From positions 44,989,561 to 45,053,560 of the forward strand of contig NC_088775.1 of NCBI RefSeq assembly GCF_954871325.1: a DNA stretch of 64,000 nucleotides, given 5' to 3'. Below, piece after piece: positions 34,101 to 43,875 of this stretch; position 1 is the first letter of the stretch, and every line of letters begins with the position of its first letter. The position numbers were made by a program, and so were the translations under genes. The notes under the pieces were generated by a model. It worked only from the letters and a program-made list of their open reading frames with translations, ran no database searches and had not been told where the DNA came from. The DNA is from Gordionus sp. m RMFG-2023. Taxonomy: Eukaryota > Nematomorpha > Gordioida > Chordodea > Parachordodidae.

Positions 34101-37100
34101 ATGGAAGAATTTTATTCTAACTATTCTCAAATTTTTAATATAAAAAATAAAAATTCTAAAATTTTTTCGAAGGAAAAATACAATAACGTAATTTCAAATA
34201 TAAAAAATAAAAATTCTAAAATTTTTTTGAAGGAAAAATACAATAACGTAATTTCAAATATAAAAAGTTATAATTCCAGAAATTTTAAATTAAATCAAAA
34301 TAATATTTTAATTCATAAAAATGGAAAAATTGTATTAAACATTGACCATTTATATGACACAATCCACAAATGTCATCTATTCACAGGACATGGGAGAAGA
34401 GATATTCTTCACGAAACATTAAAGACACGCTATTACAATATAACAAGGGAAATCATTGAAGTTTACCTCAACACATGTAAGGAATGTCAGTTAAAGAAAG
34501 GCAAAAGAAATATTGGATTAGTTACCAATCCTATTATTTCAAAAGATCATAATTCTCGATGTCAAGTAAAATACAATTGAAATTGATTTTTCTTATTTGT
34601 TAATGTTATTAAACGTTTCATTTTGAGCCTTTTTTTAAAAACGGCTAACTCAATATTTTAGCCTGGATTTTGCTAATAAATGTCTAATCCGTTGTGCCAT
34701 CTAAGAGCAAAATCTTTAGGCTTGTTTAATATTTTTGTCGATAAAGAGTTAGCCGAATTTAAAAATCAGCTCAATCGAGTCGTTTAATAACACTATTTTT
34801 TGCTTTTCTTTTAAAGTGCAACTTTGTTTATTTTTTTGAGTTTTTGTCCATACTTTTAAGTGGCTACTTTATAGAAGTTATATTTTGGTTTAGCTGATAA
34901 CCCTAATAGCAGAAAAATTATAAAGTTAAAACACATTTATTATTAAATCCTATTTTAAATTTAATTTTATATAAAAATATTATAAATTTTAGAAATCTAC
35001 CCCCCTTAATTTTAATGAAAATTTTAGGTCAGTCTCCCCTCCCCACCATATATTCGTGCTTAAAATCTTGGTTATAACATACTTTATGAGCTAATGAGGT
35101 TATGTGAAAGTTGTTTTTAAAGCCAGTTAAAACATTATATGTATTGACTGGCCATATACTTAATATATTATTTAATAATCTTATTATAAATATGAAATTG
35201 TAAAAAAAACGTATGTTAATATTACCGTTCTCATTATAAAAATATTAATTTCGATATTTTTAGATGGACCTGATTGATATGCAATCACAACCAGATGGCG
35301 AAAATAAATATATTTTCGTATACCAAGATCACTTCACAAAGTTTGTGATTTTGAAACCTATGAAAAATAAAACTGCTCAAGATGTGGCGGAACATTTGAC
35401 ATCTATATTCAATTTATTTGGCGCGCCTTCCATTCTTCACACAGACAATGGACGGGAATTTAAAAACGAAGTAGAATTTAAATTTTATTTAGTTTTTAAA
35501 ACATAAAAATATTTAAACATGGAAAATAAAATAAATTATTTTATATTATGGTATTTTTGCTAAATATAAGCATCATTTTAAATTATAATTGGGAGACAAA
35601 TATTTTCAAAAATTTTGGGTTATTTTTTAATGTTTAAAATATAAGATGATAGTTAGCATCCCATGGACTCTTTGATACCATTTAATTACTATACAAATAT
35701 ATCAATATTTTTTTAGACCATCCAAAATATAGTGGAGATGTGGCCTGGCTGTAAAATGGTCCATGGAAGACCAAGGCACTCCCAATCTCAGGGATCGGTC
35801 GAGCGTGCCAATAAAGATATTATGGTATTTATCTTAAAACAAAATAAATTAATTTAGATATTTTTTAGAATAAATTACGCTGTTTTCTTCATGATAACAA
35901 AACAACGTGTTGGGCTAATGCGTTGGGAACGATCCAGTTCCAAAAAAATATATCTTATCATAGAGGAATCAAATCATCACCCTATGAGGTTATGTTTGGA
36001 CATAAACCTAATATCTGGGATTCCTCTTTGACAAGTATAATTAAATTATATTTATGCAATTATAAATTTATTTAAACCAGAAAAATTGGAAGATACAGGA
36101 GATGATACTGGTATATTCTTTTATTATTATACAATGAATTCGTTATAATATACTATAGCTTATTTGGATGACGATAAAAGCTATTTCCATAATCTGGTAA
36201 ATTATACAGATTCGGAAGATTCTGGTAATATATTTTTATTTAATTAAAATATAATATTTTGTAGATGAATTTGAAAACAATAGCAATTCTATCCGAGAAG
36301 ATTGTATATCACCGGATCCTGGTATATATTTTTAAGTTGCATTAGTTAACATATAATATTTTGTAGTTGATTTTGAAAACTATAGCAATTCTATCCGAGA
36401 AGATTGTATATCACCGGATCCTAGTATATATTTTTAAGATGCATTAGTTAACATATAATATTTTACAGTTACTAGTTTACTTAATATATATTGCCCCTCT
36501 CCCGATGTAGGTATATATTTTTTGTTTGATAGAATGCATTAATTAATATATAATATTTCACAGCGGAATTTCAAAAAAATCCTAACTCTGGCCAACAATC
36601 TAGCCCCTCTTTTGATCTTGGTATATATTTTTGTTTGATAAGATGCAATAATTAATATATAACATTTTACAGCGGAGTATGAAAATAATTCCAACTCTCT
36701 GCAAGAATACTACCCCTATCCCCATCTTGGTATAATTTTTGTTTGATATGATGCATTAATTAATATATAATATTTTACAGCGGAATTTGAAAATGATTCC
36801 AAATCATTTAAAGAAGGTTTATACAATGCTTCAGGTTTTCATAATACCTTATTTAGCAAAATAATTTGTCTAATTTATAGATAATTTGGCTGATGAAGAG
36901 ATGAAACCCTATGAGGATCAACTAGGCCATTTTGCCAATTTATCCGGTTTATATATTCAATATTTTGCAAAATAATAAACCTTATTTTATAGAAAGCGCT
37001 CGTAAACACATTGTATATTCGAATGAATTGGATAATGACGGTATTTAGAAAAATATATAAAATTTCATGAAAATTATCCTTTAGGTTATCCAATCGGTTC

Positions 37101-37424
37101 AATCTTTAAATACAATTTCCGCCAATCAAGTTATTATACTTTCTATATTGATTAATTATAACTTATATAAAAAATGTAAATACTACATCCAGGGCGATTA
37201 TTATAAAAACATTTTTTTAAAATATTTTTACGATAAAATGTTTATAATATTTTAATTTTATAGGTGCCATTGATGAAGAAGATAAAGCATCAACGTCTGC
37301 AAACATATCTGTGGTATGCAAATGCAAACAAAATTGCAGGACAAATAGATGTAAATGCAAGGCATCTAATGTGTCCTGCAATTCACATTGTCATACAAAA
37401 AATAATTTATGTCAAAATAAATGA
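34101..37424 (+). CDS. Ginger/KRBA2-like transposase, 16 exons, 561 aa
   Basis: The exons are 34101-34565, 35264-35470, 35717-35824, 35869-36034, 36081-36110, 36159-36224, 36265-36321, 36367-36423, 36469-36510, 36564-36620, 36673-36729, 36781-36834, 36881-36946, 36993-37040, 37085-37129 and 37264-37424. All junctions are GT-AG and the sum is exactly 562 codons with stop. Residues 25-65 contain a duplicated 20-residue block. The H2C2 finger is H92, H97, C126, C129. The DDE core starts at VDLID-like MDLIDMQSQ (D157/D160), with D216 in HTDNG and E253 in GSVERAN (DD36E). Residues about 316-508 come from eleven phase-1 microexons rich in Asn, Ser, Glu and Pro. The last exon ends in a CXC-type cysteine cluster (CKCKQNCRTNRCKCK, then CNSHC). 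The core matches the KRBA2 pattern SRCQVDLIDMQS. The first intron carries a MITE. The C-terminal cluster probably binds DNA. Confidence 0.8.
34604..34792. mobile_element. small MITE, copy 2, inside transposase intron 1
   Basis: 189 bp with inverted ends TGTTATTAAACG and CGTTTAATAACA. The interior (GCTAATAAATGTCTAATCC, then GTGCCATCTAAGAGCAAAAT) matches the MITE at 6814-6998. It lies wholly within the 698-bp intron between exons 1 and 2, so it does not disturb the coding sequence. Confidence 0.7.
36081..37129 (+). other. duplicated phase-1 microexon array in the transposase
   Basis: Eleven exons of 30, 66, 57, 57, 42, 57, 57, 54, 66, 48 and 45 bp are separated by introns of 40-53 bp, and every one starts and ends in phase 1. 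Exons 7 and 8 are nearly identical (SNSIREDCISPDP in both). Exons 10, 11 and 12 start AEFQKNPNS, AEYENNSNS and AEFENDSKS. The introns between them share the block GCATTARTTAAYATATAAYATTT. The array therefore grew by exon-intron duplication, and because exons are symmetric any can be skipped without breaking the frame. Confidence 0.8.
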
Positions 37425-37469
37425 TTCATTTATATTTATATAAATTATATAGTAATAAAAAATGTGTAT

Positions 37470-38500
37470 TGTAAATATTGTTTTTTCTATTATGAAGATA
37501 TAGTCTTATAGGGAAGGCTTGCTACCAGATATCCATTAATAATATGGCGTAAAAATGTATTTTAACATAATATTAAGTTGCGTATAAAGTTGGGGGGAGG
37601 GGGGAAGTAAAAAATTTCCACCCATTTTACCAAATATGTCTGATTTGGTAAATATTATTTAAAAATAATTAAGAATATACCACTATGTCACAAAAATATT
37701 AAAAATAACGACCTTATAAAATTTGTGAGAAATTTTTTTTTAAAAAAAGAGTATAAACCTAAAGGAAATTTAAAACAATAACTGGCCAAAGGCCTTTAAA
37801 CAGAGAGCCTAGCATTTATCAATATAATATAGTATAAAAAAAGTTACTCAAAGGCCTTAATTTCTCGAAAAAATCTTAGATGAACTTATAGTTTGACGCA
37901 TAATCTTAGTAATAAATATAAGGGCTAATAGTATTTAATGTACGCTATATTGCAACATAGTTAATTGCTAAAATTTATTTCGTTTATAAATATATTCATG
38001 AAAATGTATTTAGTGATAGATGATAGATATACATCTCAATAGCTCTAGCTTGTAATTTTAGATAGTTCACTAAAGTGAATAAATATTTAAAATATATTTA
38101 CTCACAGAATTGAAATAAATAAGTCAAAGATATTATAGTTAGTTGATATACAAATAACCGATGCAGGATTCTATATTTAAATATTTCGCAGTTAATATTT
38201 TAGAAAAAAATAGATTAATCCTAAAAATATTTTATTTATACATCGGTCTACTATTATAAATTATGTTAAAAAACATTTCCGGCTGCTATGAAGATTAAGG
38301 TGTAATCGTAATAGTAAAATTTTTTATCATTTGAGGTCATTAATGTATTCATGCTGAAATCTCGAGATTAATCAAATCAAGGCATTGACGATTTACAGGA
38401 AAATAATTCATCTTTAATTTTCAATATATAAATAATAGCGAATTTAGGAATTTTAATGTTAATATTCCTGTTAGTGTCTATATAATATAAAACATATCTA
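37470..38500 (-). repeat. inner unique part of the right inverted arm
   Basis: Reverse complement of 33051-34075, starting at the sequence after the transposase stop. A few single-base differences are visible, for example TTTAAACAGAG against CTGTTTGAAGG near the 33750/37800 region. Confidence 0.85.
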
Positions 38501-38514
38501 AACTGAAATTTTAA

Positions 38515-40240
38515 TTTAACACGTTTACTAAACATGATTTTAACTATTTACTTTAAAAAAAATCATAAAAGTTCAAAAATAACGATTATGACAATTGTCA
38601 ATTTTCCATATTACATCTTCACTGTAATATTAATTTAACATTTTTACAAAACATATTTTTACCTATTTACTTTAAAAAAAATCAAAAAAGTTCAAAAATA
38701 ACGATTATGACAATTGTCACTTTTCCATAGTACATCTTCACTGAAATATTAATTTAACATTTTTACAAAACATATTTTTACCTATTTACTTTAAAAAAAA
38801 TCAAAAAAGTTCAAAAATAACGATTATGACAATTGTCACTTTTCCATAGTACATCTTCACTGAAATATTTATTTAACATGTTTACAAAACATAATTTTAA
38901 CTATTTACTTTAAAAAAAATCAAAAAAGTTCAAAAATAACGATTATGACAATTGTCACTTTTCCATAGTACATCTTCACTGAAATATTAATTTAACATTT
39001 TTACAAAATTTAACTATTTACTTTAAAAAAAATCAAAAAAGTTCAAAAATAACGATTATGACAATTGTCACTTTTCCATAATACATCTCCACTGAAATAT
39101 TAATTTAACATGTTTACAAAACATAATTTTACCTATTTACTTTAAAAAAACTAAAAAAAGTTCAAAAATAACGATTATGACAATTGTCACTTTTCCATAG
39201 TACATCTTCACTGAAATGTTAATTTAACATTTTTACAAAACATATTTTTACCTATTTACTTTAAAAAAAATCAAAAAAGTTCAAAAATAACGATTATGAC
39301 AATTGTCACTTTTCCATAGTACATCTTCACTGAAATATTAATTTAACATGTTTACAAAACATAATTTTAACTATTTACTTTAAAAAAAATCAAAAAAATT
39401 CAAAAATAACGATTATGACAATTGTCACTTTTCGATAGTACATCTTCACTGAAATATTAATTTAACATTTTTACAAATTTTAACTATTTACTTTAAAAAA
39501 AATCAAAAAAGTTCAAAAATAACGATTATGACAATTGTCACTTTTCCATAATACATCTTCACTGAAATATTAATTTAACACGTTTACTAAACATATTTTT
39601 ACCTATTTACTTTAAAAAAACTAAAAAATGTTCAAAAATAACGATTATGACAATTGTCACTTTTCCATAGTACATCTTCACTGAAATATTAATTTAACAT
39701 GTTTACAAAACATAATTTTACCTATTTACTTTAAAAAAAATCAAAAAAGTTCAAAAATAACGATTATGACAATTGTCACTTTTCCATAATACATCTCCAC
39801 TGAAATATTAATTTAACATGTTTACAAAACATAATTTTACCTATTTACTTTAAAAAAACTAAAAAAAGTTCAAAAATAACGATTATGACAATTGTCACTT
39901 TTCCATAATACATCTTCACTGAAATATTAATTTAACATTTTTACAAAACATATTTTTACCTATTTACTTTAAAAAAAATCAAAAAAGTTCAAAAATAACG
40001 ATTATGACAATTGTCACTTTTCCATAGTACATCTTCACTGAAATATTAATTTAACATTTTTACAGAACATATTTTTACCTATTTACTTTAAAAAAACTAA
40101 AAAATGTTCAAAAATAACGATTATGACAATTGTCACTTTTCTATAATATATCTTCACTGAAAATTGCTTTTAAAAACTTAAAAATGTTCAAAAATTACGA
40201 TTATACCTTTTGTCACTTTTACCTATAAAATTAGGAATCA
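38515..40240 (-). repeat. satellite array in the right arm
   Basis: About fourteen units of the same 110-120-bp satellite as the left arm, in inverted orientation. The unit count differs from the left (about eleven), so the arrays expand and contract separately. Confidence 0.9.
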
Positions 40241-41383
40241 AAAGTTAAAAAATTATGTTAAAAATAAATTATATAAAAATCATTTAAAAAAAATATCAAT
40301 CAAAAAATATATTTAAAAAAATTATGACAAATTAAAATATCTTATCTCTAAAAAAAAATATCAATCAAAAAATATATTTAAAAAAATAATATAACACAAA
40401 AAATTAAAAAAAATTAAAAAAAATTTAGCTATCAAAAAATATATCAAGATAAAATTTACGTGAAAAATAAATACATAAAAAACCATTATAATAAAAATAT
40501 CAATCAAAAAATATATAAAAAAATAATATAACAAATTAAAATATATTATCTAAAAATTATTTTAAAAAAAATATCAATCAAAAAAAATAAAATAATATAA
40601 CAAATTAAAATATATTACCTCTAAAGTTTTATTTAAAAAATAATATAAACCAAAAAACAAAAAAAAATTAGCTATCAAAAAAAATCTACGTAAAAAATAA
40701 ATATATCAATCAAAAAAAATATGTAAAAAATAATATAACAAATTATAATATATTATTTCAATATACTTAAAAAAAATATCAAAAAAAATATATTATATAT
40801 TACCTCTAAAGTTTTATTTAAAAAATAATATAAACCAAAAAACAAAAAAAAATTAGCTATCAAAAAAAATCTACGTAAAAAATAAATATATCAATCAAAA
40901 AAAATATGTAAAAAATAATATAACAAATTATAATATATTATTTCAATATACTTAAAAAAAATATCAAAAAAAATATATTATATATTACCTCTAAAGTTTT
41001 ATTTAAAAAATGATATAAACCAAAAAACAAAAAAAAATTCTCTATCAAAAAAAATATATTATATATTACCTCTAAAGTTTTATTTAAAAAATAATATAAA
41101 CCAAAAAACAAAAAAAAATTCTCTATCAAAAAAAATCTACGTAAAAAATAAATGTATAAAAAAGTAATTATATTAAAAAAAAATATCTATCAAAAAAAAT
41201 ATGTAAAAAAATATATAACAAATTATAATATATTAAAAAAAAATATCAATCAAAAAATATATTTAAAAAGATAATATAACAAATTAAAATATTATATCAA
41301 AAAATAAATTAATATTAAATAAATAATAAATTAATATTAAATAAATAATAAATTAATCTTAAATAAATAATAAATTTGTAAAA
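40241..41383. repeat. AT-rich outer part of the right arm, with tandem duplications
   Basis: Runs of ATATCAATCAAAAAATATAT-type words, the complement of the left-arm block at 30890-31670. A block containing TTACCTCTAAAGTTTTATTT recurs about four times between 40610 and 41100, so this arm is about 0.7 kb longer than the left. Its open frames are low complexity and not genes. Confidence 0.75.
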
Positions 41384-41518
41384 TACACATTGCCTAAAAT
41401 AACCAGGCAATGTATACATTGCCGAAATCTCACATTTACATTGCCTACCACTACCTCACATTGCCGAAAAAATTCAGGCAATGTATACATTGCCGGAATT
41501 TTCACATTGCCGCTAACA
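41384..41518 (-). promoter_or_regulatory. right terminal block of GGCAATGT motifs
   Basis: Mirror image of the left terminal block, with about eight GGCAATGT/ACATTGCC words and two GGCAATGTATACATTGCC palindromes, ending GCCGCTAACA. Confidence 0.6.
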
Positions 41519-41539
41519 TATATATATATATATATATAG

Positions 41540-41785
41540 ATGAATAACTTTATTTTGTATTGTTGGTAGATTTTGTTGCTTTTCACCATCGCTGGAGAGT
41601 TTATTTTGTTGATTAACCTGTCATCTTTTTATTTTATTAATGACAGATAAATCAGCATCTGTACAATCATTAAGAGAAGTTAGGACCTGTTATCTGAATT
41701 AAATAAATTTTTTAAAGAAAATAATGTACTGAAACCTCAGAGAAGTCACCATTATATGTGTTTTTCTAATTGATATCTAAAATAC
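41540..41785 (+). repeat. direct repeat flanking the Ginger element, right copy
   Basis: Partner of 30406-30670 in the same orientation: TAACTTTATTTTGTATTG, GTTTATTTTGTTGATTAAC, AATCATTAAGAGAAGTTA. It starts about 20 bp beyond the element end. Confidence 0.7.
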
Positions 41786-42190
41786 ACAGGCGCGTATGCA
41801 GGAATTTGGTCTGGGGGGGGGGGATAATAAAATTTTTAAGAAATATTATTGTTAAATACTAAGCATATATTTATTAGGACCAATAACTTTTCTAATACAC
41901 AATTTTAAATTAATGTGAATTACAAAAAAATTATATGTATAAACCGGCATTGAAAAACTATAAATAAATGTGAATTATAAAATATAAAGTGAATATAACC
42001 ACGATATACTTAAATGACCCAAAAGTGAAATTTGAATTTTTTTAGCCTTTAAAATATATAAAGTATAAAAAATTTAAATGTTGGAAATAAAAATTAATAC
42101 ACAAAAAGTTTAATTATTCTAATTTTACTTGATTATTAAATTTTACTTAAATATTATTCTTTACTTCAAATTTGCACAACATTGTAATTA
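41786..42190 (+). repeat. GCGCGTA-headed interspersed repeat, copy A
   Basis: It starts GGCGCGTATGCAGGAATTTGG, followed by a run of about 11-12 G and GATAATAAAATTTT, and contains TGTGAATTATAAAATAT and AACCGGCAT. A second copy in the same orientation starts at 52385 (GCGCGTACTCGGAATTTCG, then a G-run). A tail segment (GCACAACATTGTAATTAAAATTTCAT) is found inverted at 57484-57640. The family is not recognised. Confidence 0.7.
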
Positions 42191-42328
42191 AAATTTCATG
42201 TGACCTTTACTTGAATACTATTGAATTTAATTTAGAATAGAATGATTTGTAGAAAATCTGTGCATATTTTATTAGGATAGGTTGGAAAACTTAAAATCAC
42301 ATATATTATTGAATTTACTTGATTACTG
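42191..42328 (+). repeat. left part of a foldback repeat interrupted by the LTR element
   Basis: From ATGTGACCTTTACTTGAATA to TGAATTTACTTGATTACTG. With 51697-51900 it makes up one arm of an inverted repeat whose other arm is at about 52020-52376. The original site is interrupted exactly at ACTG by the Ty3-type element. Confidence 0.7.
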
Positions 42329-42899
42329 TTTATCAAAAAGACTGACAAACAGACAATTTATAGGGGACAGGGGTTCGGAACGAAAACGATAAGCTTTATC
42401 TTATCAATTTAAATTTTTAATTTCTTTTTCTTTTGTACCTAACAAGATTAATCGAATCTTTTTCTCTTTTAAATATACTTTTCTCACAAGGAGAAAAACA
42501 AACTTTATTAAGTAATTAATTAATTTTTTTTTTTTTAAACAAATTTGCTTTTCTTCTTTTTTTTAAAGAAAAATCAACTAAACAAAAAAAAAATATAAAC
42601 CTCAATAATATTCAATAATATTTATTTTTCTTTTTCAAAAAAAATGAATCAAAGATGATTATTTATTATTTTTTTCTACACTATTTATATTATATTAAAA
42701 AAAATAAACATTATTTTTTCTAAAAAAAATAAACATTATTTTTTCTAAAAAAAAATAACATTGCAAAATAATATTATAAAAAAAATAATAACTATTCCTA
42801 TATAAATAAACGACGGCGAGACACTAAGATATTACAGAGATAACTATACTACTTATAAATAAACAATATATGCCTCGCGTCAACATCCTCCGATAGGAC
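42329..42899 (-). repeat. 3' LTR of the Ty3-type element
   Basis: 571 bp, nearly identical to 51149-51692. It is longer because a roughly 25-bp block (AATAAACATTATTTTTTC) is present twice. Confidence 0.9.
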
Positions 42900-42919
42900 A
42901 GCTATCCCCTTCAAAAACC

Positions 42920-43875
42920 TTACCCACCCTCCAGAATCCAGTCGCGGTCGGCGTCTGATATTGAATACTCCAACCAGTCCATAAATTCCGGAGTCAGGTA
43001 AGTTGCCTCAAGCTCTTCCATGGTATATTCCGACTCCGGCGCCTGCACTCCCTCCTCCGCGCTGTTCCTCCAACGGCTTCCTGCGTCCCCTGGTTCCTCC
43101 ACTGGCCACGGGGCCACCTCGTTCTCCGCCAATTCAATTTCCCTAGACACCACTTCCTCCTCCGCGCTGTTCCTCCAACGGCTTCCTGCGTCCCCTGGTT
43201 CCTCCACTGGCCACGGGGCCACCTCGTTCATTCAATTTCCCTAGACACCACTTCCTCCTCCGCGCTGTTCCTCCAACGGCTTCCTGCGTCCCCTGGTCCC
43301 TCCACTGGCCACGGGGCCACCTCGTTCTCCGCCAATTTAATTTCCCTAGACACCACTTCCTCCTCCGCGCTGTTCCTCCAACGGCTTCCTGCGTCCCCTG
43401 GTTCCTCCACTGGCCACGGGGCCACCTCGTTCTCCGCCAATTCAATTTCCCTAGACACCACTTCCTCCTCCGCGCTGTTCCTCCAACGGCTTCCTGCGTC
43501 CCCTGGTTCCTCCACTGGCCACGGGGCCACCTCGTTCTCCGCCAATTCAATTTCCCTAGACACCATTTCCTCCTCCGCGCTGTTCCTCCAACGGCTTCCT
43601 GCGTCCCCTGGTTCCTCCACTGGCCACGGGGCCACCTCGTTCTCTTGCTGTTGACTTCTCACCCTCCGGCTCTCTCTCCGCAGCCCCCTCTGTGGACATC
43701 GACTGCGCAGATGCCCAATCTGGTGACATCTAAAACAGCGTCTTTGCTCTCCCACAACTGGCCTCATCGTGAAATTCGGAACTCTCATCTGTCCCCACCA
43801 ACCCGGGACCTGTCGCTGTCTCATTATCCAATACAATTCGACGTCTTCAAAAATCCAACTTCTGCTAACATTCAT
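42920..43875 (-). CDS. extra 3' ORF of the Ty3-type element: CCHC knuckle plus repeats
   Basis: Lies between the integrase and the 3' LTR, in the same sense as pol. The N-terminal part contains one CCHC knuckle (CFRCHQIGHLRSRC) preceded by a Trp-rich stretch (VPGWWGQMRVPNF). Then comes a tandem array of a 38-residue unit, acidic and Trp/Pro-containing (NEVAPWPVEEPGDAGSRW, then RNSAEEE), with about six copies at 114-bp DNA periodicity. It ends in an acidic tail (MEELEATYLTPEFMDWLEY). The domain make-up suggests nucleic-acid binding through the knuckle plus a repetitive arm. Ordinary gag-pol elements of this group do not need such an ORF, so it is an accessory gene, possibly captured. Function unknown. 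It is a fossil part and no reconstruction is offered. Confidence 0.6.

Larger units (their letters stand above)
30736..41518 (+). mobile_element. Ginger/KRBA2-like DNA transposon, 10.8 kb, apparently intact
   Basis: The termini are TGTTAGCGGCAATGTG and its exact complement, and the flanking tetramers are TATA on both sides, a possible 4-bp target duplication that is ambiguous in a TA run. The arms are inverted repeats: the left arm is about 30736-34075, the right about 37470-41518. Inward from each end, each arm has a roughly 150-bp block of GGCAATGT/ACATTGCC words, an AT-rich block, a satellite array of 110-120-bp units, and about 1 kb of near-identical unique sequence. The central 3.4 kb carries a single spliced integrase-type transposase gene on the plus strand. 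Starting with TGT, having an H2C2 finger plus DDE core related to Ty3 integrase, and lacking reverse transcriptase, polymerase and capsid, it fits Ginger. Polinton is unlikely for lack of those genes. The close agreement of the arms and the open transposase suggest recent activity. Confidence 0.8.

Noticed and set aside
36181-36224. Intron reading of GTAAATTATACAG inside exon 6
   Set aside because: It is only 13 bp, too short to splice, and reading through keeps the frame and the phase-1 end.
31740-40240. CRISPR-like interpretation of the regular repeats
   Set aside because: Units are contiguous 110-120-bp satellite copies without unique spacers, in a eukaryotic transposon.
30736-41518. Polinton/Maverick identity for the 10.8-kb element
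   Set aside because: There is an integrase-type transposase and long inverted repeats, but no DNA polymerase, ATPase, protease or capsid gene, and the gene pattern matches KRBA2/Ginger.
43020-43550. Other open frames over the 114-bp repeats (for example Trp/Arg-rich minus-strand frame)
   Set aside because: Because 114 is a multiple of three, the repeats leave all frames open. Only the frame with the CCHC knuckle and continuity upstream is accepted.
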